From assembly GCA_025454755.1 (NCBI GenBank), contig JALONV010000011.1, forward strand, positions 1 to 64,000: a DNA stretch of 64,000 nt, written 5' to 3'. Shown in pieces: positions 53,301 through 61,009 of this stretch. The notes below the pieces were generated by a model that made no database searches, was not told the DNA's origin, and was given only the letters and a program-made list of their open reading frames with translations. This stretch comes from Bacteroidales bacterium (lineage in GTDB: Bacteria; Bacteroidota; Bacteroidia; Bacteroidales; VadinHA17). Both the position numbers and the translations under genes were made by a program. Positions within the stretch are counted from its first letter, which is position 1, and the number at the start of each line of letters is the position of its first letter.

Positions 53301-54764
53301 TGGAATATTTCCATTAAGATTTATGGCATCCAACCTCAGACAAGTCAGTTTGGTGAGATTCCCAATTTCTTTTGGAATGGTTCCATGAAGACTATTATAA
53401 CCTAATTGCAAATTAATAAGATTAGTTAGGTTGCCAATCTCTGCCGGAATCGAACCGGTAAATTGATTGTTATTTAAATTTAAAATTTGAAGCCTGGTCA
53501 TATTCCAGATTTCCGAAGGGATCGTACCACTAAACTTATTGTTACTTAAATACAATCCGGTAAGATTTGTAAGGTTTTTTATTTCCGGGGGAATTGTGCC
53601 GGTAAGCTGATTTTTGTCAAAATTTAATATAGTAATCTTATTTAGTTTCCAGATTCCTGATGGAATAGTACCATTCAGATTGTTCTTATTCAATAATAGA
53701 CTGGAAAGATTTCTGAGATTGCCAAATTCCGGTTGCATTGTTCCTGTAAGCTGATTGCCGGATAAATTTAAATCCACAAGCCCAATCAGGTTTCCTATTT
53801 CAGATGGAATAATTCCGGTAATCTGATTGGTCCCAAGATTTAATTGCTTAAGATTAATCAGTCTTCCTATTTCTGACGGAATTGAGCCACTAAGTTTATT
53901 ACGTGATAAATCTAAAAAATTAAGTTTAATCAGATTGCAAATTTCAGATGGAATGGCCTCTGTAAGTTGGTTAGAAGTTAAACTGAGTTTGGTAAGATTA
54001 GTTAGATTTCCAATTTTAGGTGGAATAGGCCCTGTAAGTTGATTAGCACTCAAATCTAATGTAACAAGATTAGTCAGATAACATGTTTCTGAAGGTATTG
54101 ATCCCGTAAAAATATTACCGCTTAGTGATAAACTGGTAAGATGAGCAAGATTGCCAAGTTGAGATGGAATAGATCCGGTTAGTTTATTGCCATCCGCATG
54201 CAGGCTGGTAAGGTTAATCAGATTTCTGATTTCAGGGGGAATTGACTCTGTAAACTGATTCTGACTTAATTCCAAAAGACGGAGCTTAGTCAGTTTACCT
54301 ATTTGTGATGGAATAGCTCCTGTAAGGCTATTGGAGGACAATTTAAATTCTTGCAGCTTGATTAAATATCCAATTTCAACCGGAATAGTGCCACAAAGTT
54401 TATTACGGGATAAATCCAGACAAATAAGTTTGTCTAGTTTCCCAATTTCAGGGGAAAGAGAACCTGATAGCAGATTACCCGCCAGTTTTAATATTTCAAG
54501 ATCAGCTAAATTGAAAATTTCAGGGGGCAGATTGTTGATTAAATTATTTTCATGCAGATCAATACATGTAATCCTGTTATTTTTAATAGTTATCCCGAAC
54601 CATTTTGAAATTGGTTCAGAGCTCAACCAGTTTGTTTTATTTGTCCAGTTAGGTCCACCAGTGGATTTAAATATAGAAACAAGAACAAGAGAATCCTGTT
54701 CTGTCTTGGCAAAACAATTAATGCAAACATTTAATAATAATACCAGAATAAAAGTTTTTTTCAA
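50355..54764 (-). CDS. Giant plant-type LRR protein with Ig-like domains and T9SS sorting tail
   Basis: 1469 residues. A signal peptide is followed by an LRR cap (NWTNKTNWL) and about 40 LRRs of 24 residues of the plant-type consensus LxxLxxLxLxxNxLxGxIPxE. Then come an Ig-like domain (about 1065-1150), a second cap and three LRRs, a second Ig-like domain (about 1290-1375), and a C-terminal secretion domain (about 1390-1469, MKVYPNPTNGIVNIE to the end). The tail marks it as type IX secretion cargo, so surface-bound or released. Residues 302-637 and 638-973 are a recent tandem duplication of 14 LRRs. Likely an adhesin or ligand-binding protein. Confidence 0.93.
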   Translation of the reverse strand: MKKTFILVLLLNVCINCFAKTEQDSLVLVSIFKSTGGPNWTNKTNWLSSEPISKWFGITIKNNRITCIDLHENNLINNLPPEIFNLADLEILKLAGNLLSGSLSPEIGKLDKLICLDLSRNKLCGTIPVEIGYLIKLQEFKLSSNSLTGAIPSQIGKLTKLRLLELSQNQFTESIPPEIRNLINLTSLHADGNKLTGSIPSQLGNLAHLTSLSLSGNIFTGSIPSETCYLTNLVTLDLSANQLTGPIPPKIGNLTNLTKLSLTSNQLTEAIPSEICNLIKLNFLDLSRNKLSGSIPSEIGRLINLKQLNLGTNQITGIIPSEIGNLIGLVDLNLSGNQLTGTMQPEFGNLRNLSSLLLNKNNLNGTIPSGIWKLNKITILNFDKNQLTGTIPPEIKNLTNLTGLYLSNNKFSGTIPSEIWNMTRLQILNLNNNQFTGSIPAEIGNLTNLINLQLGYNSLHGTIPKEIGNLTKLTCLRLDAINLNGNIPPEIGKLINLTEFGAISNKLSGKIPPEIGNLKKLTLLHLSGNSFSGVIPAEIGNLINLQELKLSSNSLYGTIPSQIGNLTRLRLLELGSNQLTGSIPPEIENLTALTKLNLTANQLTGVISPEIGNLINLTSLDLSRNKLNGSIPSVIGRLINLKQLNFGTNQITGSIPFEIGKLISLVDLNLSGNLLSGTIQPEICNLRNLSSLLLNKNSLNGTIPPGIWKLNKLTTLNFDKNQLTGTIPPEIKNLTNLTGLYLSNNKFSGTIPSEIWNMTRLQYLNLNNNKFTGSIPKEVGNLTNLTNLQLGYNNLRGTIPVEIGDLTKLTCLRLDAINLSGTIPSGIWKLVNLTEFGVMSNKLSGTIQPEIGNLIKLSLLHLSGNSFSGTIPIQIGKLINLQELKLTSNSLYGTIPSQIGNLTKLRLLELGQNQLTGTIPDEIGNLTNLTKLNLAYNKLTGDIPPEIGNLLNLTSLQLDGNILTGAIHPTIGNLNKLTDLSLSNNQLTGAIPNGINNLTLLKRLRLKVNRFDKLPKLTLNDLDSLLVQNNCLTFKDIEPNINIPKKSFLYSPQDSTGKKRNEKRRTGESFAFTTTGGGTNNQYQWYKNNVEIALATESNYLINNLSLSDAGSYSCRIADSVVTGLIINSRPINLTVISNRREKDSLALVIIYNSTNGENWTNNSNWLSSKPISEWYGVTPGENTGENGGSVYNAGLVSLDLSNNNLSGHIPDEIGDMINLKALRLDDNQLKGSLPASINNITSLQTLELSRNNLNELSSLTLGKLDTLLIDHNQFSFEDIVPNLDVPYKGFAYHSQDSIGNKIDTICTEGSSIQLSATDSTENNIYQWYKNGVCISNAANNKYLMTNLQQSDGGLYECFITNTSLPGLIIYQRPVKLRVSPTDCSDELTNPEMKVYPNPTNGIVNIEMNISVSSGSKIEVRDLYGRIVSEKDWENDELNQLDLTLLSKGLYFIRVRNNDDIYFPKIIIQ

Positions 54765-54959
54765 ATTGCTAGTCAGATAAAATGTGTGGTGGCTAGATAG
54801 AAAATAATATTTAAACTAATGTGAAGATATAACATATTCTGTTGAATTTCAATAATTTTTGAGAGAGATTTAATGTACAGGTGGAAAATCCGGTCGCTGG
54901 CGGCACCACTTACAATAGAACTCACTCTCACACTCACCCCTTTTTTCACTTAAGTTCTA

Positions 54960-54990
54960 TTTCAATCAATCCGATAATATTGTAGATTTG
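54960..54990 (+). promoter_or_regulatory. Promoter of the GT39 gene
   Basis: TTTC (54960-54963), 19 bases, TAGATTTG (54983-54990): one mismatch from consensus. It ends 20 bases before the TTG start. Confidence 0.5.
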
Positions 54991-55009
54991 TTTTCAAACC
55001 TGATTTACA

Positions 55010-56437
55010 TTGTTGAGAAAGGAAACCTGGTTTTATATAGCTCTTGCAGGAATATTCATGCTGATCATCTGTCATTCATGGCTTTCCTACGGGATGTTCA
55101 TGGATGGAACTATCTATGCAACTCTTTCCAGAAATCTTGCGAACGGATCAGGAACTTTCTGGCAACCACATTTCACAGATACTTTATTTCCAGTTTTCGT
55201 TGAACATCCCCCGCTTGCCTTTGGAATTGAAGCTATCCTCTTCAGTATATTCGGAGACAGCAGGTTTGTCGAAAGGTTTTATTCTCTCCTGACAATCTTT
55301 ATTACCGCTATTACTATAATTTCAATCTGGAAGCTGATTCTGAAAAAACCATCAACCGGGTGGATCCCCGTATTATTATGGATCACAATGCCATCCGTTA
55401 ACTGGGCATCTGTAAACCATATGCTTGAGAATACACTGATAATATTTATATGCCTGTCAGTTTTGTTCTATATTAAAAGTCTGCAATCAAAAAGGATATT
55501 ATTCCTTTCCCTGGCTGGAATAATGCTTTCCCTCGGGTTCCTGACAAAGGGATTCGTCACCTTCACCCCGCTGGCTTTTCCGTTCTTCCTGTGGTTATTT
55601 TTAAGAAATAACAGATTCCCATCAATGGTTTTAGACACTATAATAATATTAATTTCAGCCATTCTCCCATTGATCCTGCTTTATCTCTTTACCGGGGCAA
55701 GAGAGTTCCTTCCGCAGTACATAGAATTTGCTTTTACTAAAATTTCAACGGGGGTAACCGCATCCTCCCGCTTTTATATTATATACAGGCTTGTAATGGA
55801 ATTGCTTCCGACCATCGGAATAATTCTTGCATTCATGCTTTACTGTTGGATAAAGAAGCTCTCTTTTTTTAAAATAAGTTCAAGCCTGCGTCTTGCTTTG
55901 GCATTTTTCTCACTTGGACTGGCAGGAGTGTTGCCAATATTGACTACAATGGACCAGAGTACCTATTTTCTTCTTCTGAGTCTGCCATTTTTTGCAATCT
56001 CACTTGGCCTGTTAGTGAATCCTTTAATTGAGATCCTGCTTGAAAGAATAGATTATAATTCAAAAGGGTACAGACTCTTTAAACTTTTTGGAGCAATAGC
56101 CCTGTCAGCCGGAATTGTACTTTCTGTTTATTTCTCGGGAAATTATAACAGGGATGAAAACATGTTGAAAGATATGAGATCTATCCTGGCAGAGCTTAAA
56201 GAAAACAGCACAATAAATATCTTACCTGAGATGTATGACGACTGGAGTCTTTATGCTTACTATGCGAGATATAAAAACATAAGCCTGGATCCCGATCTTA
56301 ATAACAGGCATGAGTTTCTACTTATCAGAACATCATTTTATTCTGACACATTAAATAATGGGTTTGAGAAAATAGATCTGGAAACAACAGAATATGATCT
56401 GTTCAGAAGAAAAATCTCAGACACCGTTAATAACTGA
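55010..56437 (+). CDS. GT39-family (ArnT/PMT-like) membrane glycosyltransferase
   Basis: 475 residues from TTG 55010, supported by the promoter just upstream. About eleven membrane helices are present. The first periplasmic loop carries MFMDGTIYATLSRNLANG and later VEHPPLAFG, the acidic and HPPL signatures of lipid-phosphate-sugar-dependent transferases such as ArnT. It would move a sugar from a polyprenyl phosphate carrier to a cell-surface acceptor. It converges on a deacetylase and GT2 pair that could make its donor. Confidence 0.85.
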   Translation: MLRKETWFYIALAGIFMLIICHSWLSYGMFMDGTIYATLSRNLANGSGTFWQPHFTDTLFPVFVEHPPLAFGIEAILFSIFGDSRFVERFYSLLTIFITAITIISIWKLILKKPSTGWIPVLLWITMPSVNWASVNHMLENTLIIFICLSVLFYIKSLQSKRILFLSLAGIMLSLGFLTKGFVTFTPLAFPFFLWLFLRNNRFPSMVLDTIIILISAILPLILLYLFTGAREFLPQYIEFAFTKISTGVTASSRFYIIYRLVMELLPTIGIILAFMLYCWIKKLSFFKISSSLRLALAFFSLGLAGVLPILTTMDQSTYFLLLSLPFFAISLGLLVNPLIEILLERIDYNSKGYRLFKLFGAIALSAGIVLSVYFSGNYNRDENMLKDMRSILAELKENSTINILPEMYDDWSLYAYYARYKNISLDPDLNNRHEFLLIRTSFYSDTLNNGFEKIDLETTEYDLFRRKISDTVNN

Positions 56438-56471
56438 TTCTTTCTCTTTAAAGGTGTCTCTAAGTCAATTT

Positions 56472-56604
56472 TAACCGCAAAGTGCGCAAAGCCCGCCTTC
56501 GCTGAAGCTCCGGCGGGTAGATCCACGCAAAGGACGCAAAGTTAAGAGTCCGATATTTAAAACTTTGCGATCTTTGCGGAAACTCTTTGCGACCTTTGCG
56601 GTTA
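56472..56604. repeat. Stuttered inverted repeat, CCGCAAAG family, with nested hairpin
   Basis: The left arm is AACCGCAAAG, TGCGCAAAG, ACGCAAAGG, ACGCAAAG. The right arm is CTTTGCGATC, TTTGCGG, CTTTGCGACC, TTTGCGGTT. The left arm is split at 56491-56518 by the hairpin GCCCGCC/GGCGGG. The right arm supplies the stop codon of the deacetylase gene (56602-56604). Confidence 0.8.
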
Positions 56605-57375
56605 ATGGATTTCAAGGAAGCCCGATATTGTTGAGAAATCCCCCACTTTCTTCAATTCTGCTATCAGTTTTTCAAATCTTTCTGATAATAAGCTTCCTGA
56701 AAAGGTTTTAAGATATCCCGGAATTTTAATTGAACCAAGTTCAGCAAATTCCCAGGGATGAAAATACAGATGCAGATAAGAATCCTTCCGAATCGTTTTC
56801 TTGCACATATGTAAATATACAGGAAAAGGAATGTTTTTAAAGCTCAGCCAGAAAAGCGGGAATCGTATTACAGGGCTTACCGAAACCGGGATTTCAATCA
56901 ATCCTGTCCTGATATCATGATAAACTCTCCTTTGAGTGAACAGATTATTATACCTTCCCGGAATAAGTGTGGGGTTGACAGATGAGTCGTAATGATATCC
57001 TGCTGCTTTAATTAGTGAAAGATCGGTTTCCCTGAAATGGGGCATACGGAAACCATTGATCTTTTTCCCGGTTATTCTCTCAATTTCTGTTTTTGAGTCT
57101 GAAGGATCAGTATCCTTGAAACCAGAATGGCATTTTGAATGTGATGCTATTTCATGATTTTCTGAAAGGTCCATAATAAGTTCTTTATTCTTTTCAGCAT
57201 AAAATGAAGTCGTGAAAAATGTAGAAGGTAAATTGTATTTCAATAGTAATCCGGTAAGCCTTCGCAAACCGATATTTGAAATGTTTATTTGATCCTCTTC
57301 TGAGATCGGGCAGCCAAATTCAAGAGGAAGATCAAATTCCTCCAGGTCAAAGGTTAATAGGATTTGCGGCTTCAA
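56602..57375 (-). CDS. Polysaccharide deacetylase (NodB-like)
   Basis: 257 residues, cytoplasmic. The NodB fold motifs are TFDLEEF (metal Asp), SHSKCHSGF (HxxxH metal site) and RMPHFRETD. A late His lies in FHPWEF. It removes an N-acyl or formyl group from a sugar, perhaps lipid-linked as in ArnD. Its start overlaps the stop of the GT2 gene by 4 bases, so the two are translated together. Its C-terminus is set by the repeat that follows. Confidence 0.87.
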   Translation of the reverse strand: MKPQILLTFDLEEFDLPLEFGCPISEEDQINISNIGLRRLTGLLLKYNLPSTFFTTSFYAEKNKELIMDLSENHEIASHSKCHSGFKDTDPSDSKTEIERITGKKINGFRMPHFRETDLSLIKAAGYHYDSSVNPTLIPGRYNNLFTQRRVYHDIRTGLIEIPVSVSPVIRFPLFWLSFKNIPFPVYLHMCKKTIRKDSYLHLYFHPWEFAELGSIKIPGYLKTFSGSLLSERFEKLIAELKKVGDFSTISGFLEIH

Positions 57376-58073
57376 TTAAAAAGCAATTTCAGTAAACTAA
57401 TTGTCTCTTTCAGTAAGATTCTGAACCTGAAATTAGTGAATTTAATGTTTTGCCTGCAGCTGACATTTATAAATTTATATGTAAGCCCCTGCTTTAAACT
57501 GTTTTTCAGAAATTCAAGCTCGAAAAGAAATGTGTTGGTTTGTGTGCCCGACAGCACTTTTTTTGCCCTGTTGTCAAGACCCTTAAGACCAGCCTGCGTA
57601 TCTTTTATTTTAAATCCGGTGACAAAAAAGTTAAGTTCCTTCAGCAAAAATGAATAAATCCTTCTCTTAAGTGGAAGTATTCTGAAGTAAGATGCGTCCC
57701 TTGTGCCGATAACAATATTTGTTTTTGATGTTTTTAAGATCTGGTAAGCCTGATAAATTATCTGGTAACCAAAAGGGAAGTCTATATCTGTATAAATATA
57801 GAAATCAGCTTCTGACGCGTTTATCCCGTATCTGATTGCATATCCCTTACCCCTGTTGACCGGATATGAATAATATTTTACATAATTGAACCGGTTAATT
57901 ATGCTTTCCATTTTATTAATCTGAATGGTTGAACCATCATTTACGATGATTACCGTGAATTCGGTTTCTTTTAATTTCTTTTCGAGTTCTGACAGGTGGT
58001 CAGCGAATTGGTTTTCCCATCCGGCATGAGGATTAAACAATGGAATAATGATATTTAGTTTATCTCCCGGCAT
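57372..58073 (-). CDS. GT2 polyprenyl-phosphate glycosyltransferase (DPM1/ArnC-like)
   Basis: 233 residues with the GT-A motifs IVNDGST and the metal-binding DID in YTDIDFPFG. It lacks the C-terminal membrane helices of ArnC, so it resembles DPM1-type dolichol/undecaprenyl phosphate sugar synthases. It would load a sugar on a polyprenyl phosphate for the GT39 enzyme. It is first of a two-gene unit with the deacetylase. Confidence 0.85.
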   Translation of the reverse strand: MPGDKLNIIIPLFNPHAGWENQFADHLSELEKKLKETEFTVIIVNDGSTIQINKMESIINRFNYVKYYSYPVNRGKGYAIRYGINASEADFYIYTDIDFPFGYQIIYQAYQILKTSKTNIVIGTRDASYFRILPLKRRIYSFLLKELNFFVTGFKIKDTQAGLKGLDNRAKKVLSGTQTNTFLFELEFLKNSLKQGLTYKFINVSCRQNIKFTNFRFRILLKETISLLKLLFN

Positions 58074-58260
58074 TATTCAGCATAAACAAAGAATCTGATT
58101 AAGCTATTCTCATAATTTCAAAAATACTTATTTTTTGGTTAATTACCTGATTTGAAAAGAGCGATCACTATCGCTATCACACTTACTCTTTTACTTCTGC
58201 AAGTCAATTTGCTTTCCTCTCCCCTAAATGGTACTTTTACAGCCTTATATAATGTTTCTC

Positions 58261-59481
58261 ATGCATATTTTCCTGCACACCCTCAGCAACGGTATAAGGC
58301 TGGCACACCATAGAACAAACGGAATGGTGGCCCACTGCGGTCTGATAATTAAAACCGGATCACGCAATGAGACCGCTGCCGAACATGGTATGGCTCATTT
58401 TATCGAACACATGCTCTTCAAGGGCACAAAGAAGCATAAAGCCTACTATATCCTTACCCGCCTCGATGAGGTTGGCGGAGAACTAAATGCATATACTTCA
58501 AAGGAAGAGACGGCTATACATGCGTCGGTACTGAAGGAGGATTTCGAAAAAGCTGTCGATATGATAAGCGACATAGCTTTTAACTCTGTCTTCCCTGCCA
58601 ATGAGATCGAAAAAGAAAAGGATGTGATCATCGAAGAAATAAATTCTTTCCTCGATAACCCGGCTGAGATTATATTCGAAGATTTCGAGGAGCTGGCTTT
58701 CCCGGGACAGCCGCTGGGAAGGAACATCCTTGGAACCCGTGAAACAGTAAAATCATTTACTCATGATGATCTTGAAAAATTTGTCGCCAGAAACTACAAT
58801 ACCCGGCAGATGGTTTTCTGCTCTGTTGGCAATATTCCTGATGAAGATGTGCTGAAACTTTTCAATAAATATTTCGGGTCATTTTCTCCCAAAACGAAAA
58901 AAAACGGTATAGATAAGATCTCCAGGTATACTCCTTCTTCCCTTACAAAGCATAAAAAGACATATCAGAACCATTGCATTATCGGAAATATAGCCTACCC
59001 CATAAGGGATAAACGCAGATTGGGAATGTCGCTTCTGAATAATCTGATCGGCGGCCAGGGAATGAATTCCAGACTGAACCTCGCCCTTCGTGAAAACAGG
59101 GGACTGGCATACAATGTTGAATCGAGCTACAATGCTTATCACGACACTGGTATCTTCTTAGTATACTTCGGAACTGACAGCCAGAATCTGGAGAAGAGCA
59201 TAGCAATCACTTACACCGAACTAAACAAGCTCAGAACATCAAAGCTCGGATCCATTCAGCTTAGCAAGGCAAAGAACCAGGTAAAAGGCTACCTGGCAAG
59301 AGGTTTTGAACACCATGAGAGCCTCATGCTGAGCATGGGAAAAAGCCTCCTGGTGACCAGCAAGATAGATACACTTGAGGAGATCTGTAACAAAATAGAC
59401 AATATTACTGCATCACAGCTGCTGGAAATATCAAATGAAGTCTTCGAACCTTCAAAACTTTCAATGCTTATATATAAATGA
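58261..59481 (+). CDS. M16-family zinc peptidase
   Basis: 406 residues from ATG 58261, where the product begins MHIFLHTLSNGIRL as family members do. Two in-frame earlier starts (58228, 58252) would add residues without homology. The inverted zinc motif HFIEH (His46, Glu49, His50) and a distal Glu in KDVIIEEINSF form the active site. The second half is the non-catalytic M16 repeat. The peptidase is probably cytoplasmic or loosely exported; no signal peptide is seen. Its stop overlaps the next start (ATGA). Confidence 0.9.
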   Translation: MHIFLHTLSNGIRLAHHRTNGMVAHCGLIIKTGSRNETAAEHGMAHFIEHMLFKGTKKHKAYYILTRLDEVGGELNAYTSKEETAIHASVLKEDFEKAVDMISDIAFNSVFPANEIEKEKDVIIEEINSFLDNPAEIIFEDFEELAFPGQPLGRNILGTRETVKSFTHDDLEKFVARNYNTRQMVFCSVGNIPDEDVLKLFNKYFGSFSPKTKKNGIDKISRYTPSSLTKHKKTYQNHCIIGNIAYPIRDKRRLGMSLLNNLIGGQGMNSRLNLALRENRGLAYNVESSYNAYHDTGIFLVYFGTDSQNLEKSIAITYTELNKLRTSKLGSIQLSKAKNQVKGYLARGFEHHESLMLSMGKSLLVTSKIDTLEEICNKIDNITASQLLEISNEVFEPSKLSMLIYK

Positions 59482-60122
59482 CCATGAACAAATGGATCGA
59501 AAAGTACCTTCATGATTATTCCTCGCCTGAGGATCCTCTTCTAAATGACCTTTACAGGCAGACTCATCTGAAGTTCATTAATCCTAATATGTCGACAGGA
59601 CATCTTCAGGGAAAACTACTTGAGTTCCTCTCTGTGATGATACAGCCATCCTCAATTCTTGAGATAGGCACTTATACCGGATATTCGGCAATATGTCTTG
59701 CCAGGGGACTTAAACCCGGAGGGAAACTCTTTACAGTTGAGATAAATGATGAACTAAGGGAATTCAGCAACTCCTTTTTCAAAAAAGCAGGATTCGAAAA
59801 ATCGATTACCCAGATCACAGGAAGGGCGCAGGATGTGGTTCCCGGTATCGACCATATGTTCGACCTGGTCTATATTGACGGAGATAAGCGTGAATACACT
59901 GAATACTATAATATTGTTATATGTAAAACAAACCCGGGAGGTTTCATAATTGCCGATAATATCCTGTGGGGAGAAAAAGTGCTCGAAAAGAATTCGAAGG
60001 ACCCACAGACAAGAGGTATCATTGAGTTCAACGAAATGATCCGTGAACAGAAGAATATCGAAAAGGTGATACTTCCGCTACGTGACGGATTAATGCTTAT
60101 CAGAAAAGTCCGTGATTCTTAA
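59478..60122 (+). CDS. SAM-dependent O-methyltransferase
   Basis: 214 residues of the caffeoyl-CoA/catechol O-methyltransferase family. Motif I is LEIGTYTGYSAICLA, the metal-binding acidic site is VYIDGDKREY, and a later ADNILW is the conserved substrate loop. It methylates a hydroxyl group of a small molecule; the real substrate is unknown. It is translationally coupled to the M16 peptidase gene by a 4-base overlap, a pairing that recurs in Bacteroidota. Confidence 0.9.
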   Translation: MTMNKWIEKYLHDYSSPEDPLLNDLYRQTHLKFINPNMSTGHLQGKLLEFLSVMIQPSSILEIGTYTGYSAICLARGLKPGGKLFTVEINDELREFSNSFFKKAGFEKSITQITGRAQDVVPGIDHMFDLVYIDGDKREYTEYYNIVICKTNPGGFIIADNILWGEKVLEKNSKDPQTRGIIEFNEMIREQKNIEKVILPLRDGLMLIRKVRDS

Positions 60123-60130
60123 GTCCTTGT

Positions 60131-60226
60131 TAATATGTGTTCTCGTGGTAAAATGCTATCATTAGCTTTAATGCATTATAACCACGGATTTCACGGAGAA
60201 CACGGAAAATACACGGAATCTTTGTG
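60131..60226. repeat. Stuttered inverted repeat, ACCACGG family
   Basis: GTGTTCTCGTGGT on one side and ACCACGGATTTCACGGAGAACAC on the other, followed by ACACGGAA. A relative of 129-200, partly decayed on the left. It generates a spurious His-Gly-rich frame and no gene. Confidence 0.65.
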
Positions 60227-60267
60227 TAAATGGTATAATTTTTGTTCAATAAAAGGAAAATACGGTT

Positions 60268-60894
60268 ATGAAAAAACTCATTATATCTTTTTTGTCATTA
60301 TTCCTGATCCTCGCAATTAATGCTCAGACTTCAAAAACAGATGTTTTGCAGGATCTCGAAAAAAACAAGCCTGCAGGCCAGGAACTGAAGCTTACAGCAA
60401 CAACCACAGCTGCAACAAGGCTATTTGGAGCAAAGGACGACCTCACTACCGTTATTATGATTTTACCAAAAGGATCGGTTGTGGATGTTATAGGCTCCGA
60501 CAGTACCTATTTTCATGTGTTGTTTGAAGAAAATGATGGATATATTCTCAGGCGTCATGCACTCCTCGATGAACCGGCAACAGTATCACAACCTGCTATC
60601 CGGAAAGTTGAACCTGTCGCTCAGGAGACAAAACCTGCAGTGCAACAGGAACAACAGCAAAGCAGATTTTCATATCTTGAAGATAAATACGGAACATCAA
60701 TGGCTGCAAAACTCAGCGCCGGCAAAATCTGGAAGGGGATGAACGCAGAAATGATACGTGACAGTTGGGGCAAAGCTCAGAAAATCAACAGGATAATCAG
60801 CGGCAATACTGTTAAAGAGGAATGGATATTTAAGAACACCTGGCTCTATCTTGAAGATGATATACTGGTAGAGTGGGGTCCGATAAGAAAATAA
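60268..60894 (+). CDS. Exported SH3-domain protein
   Basis: 208 residues. Signal peptide 1-19 (ending Ala-Gln). A bacterial SH3-like domain (about 38-95: ATRLFGAKD then LPKGSVVDVIG and GYILRRHA) is followed by a Gln-rich linker (about 105-135) and an unknown C-terminal domain resembling the SmpA/OmlA pattern (IWKGMNAEMIRDSWGKAQKI). Periplasmic and possibly wall-binding. Ends just before a terminator. No family name can be assigned for the whole protein. Confidence 0.75.
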   Translation: MKKLIISFLSLFLILAINAQTSKTDVLQDLEKNKPAGQELKLTATTTAATRLFGAKDDLTTVIMILPKGSVVDVIGSDSTYFHVLFEENDGYILRRHALLDEPATVSQPAIRKVEPVAQETKPAVQQEQQQSRFSYLEDKYGTSMAAKLSAGKIWKGMNAEMIRDSWGKAQKINRIISGNTVKEEWIFKNTWLYLEDDILVEWGPIRK

Positions 60895-60912
60895 CTTGTT
60901 TACAATTTTAAG

Positions 60913-60945
60913 AGAGGATGTCCGGAAAGGCATCCTCTTTTTTAT
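60913..60945 (+). terminator. Rho-independent terminator
   Basis: AGAGGATG, loop of 10, CATCCTCT, then a T-run; 19 bases after the SH3 gene. Confidence 0.85.
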
Positions 60946-61009
60946 TATTGGCAATCCTTATCATGATAAAATTGTTAATTTGGAGACAGATTTGTTATCA
61001 TGATTGATC

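Noticed and set aside
50392-54780. Several antisense frames of 60-150 codons inside the LRR gene
   Set aside because: The 72-base periodicity of the LRR array keeps one antisense frame open; they mirror the repeat.
54893-54906. Another tRNA-Phe 3' fragment (GGCGGCACCA)
   Set aside because: Only about nine bases match and one is wrong; expected by chance.
60135-60320. 61-codon frame before the SH3 gene
   Set aside because: Encoded by the ACCACGG repeat; overlaps the true start of the SH3 gene in another frame.
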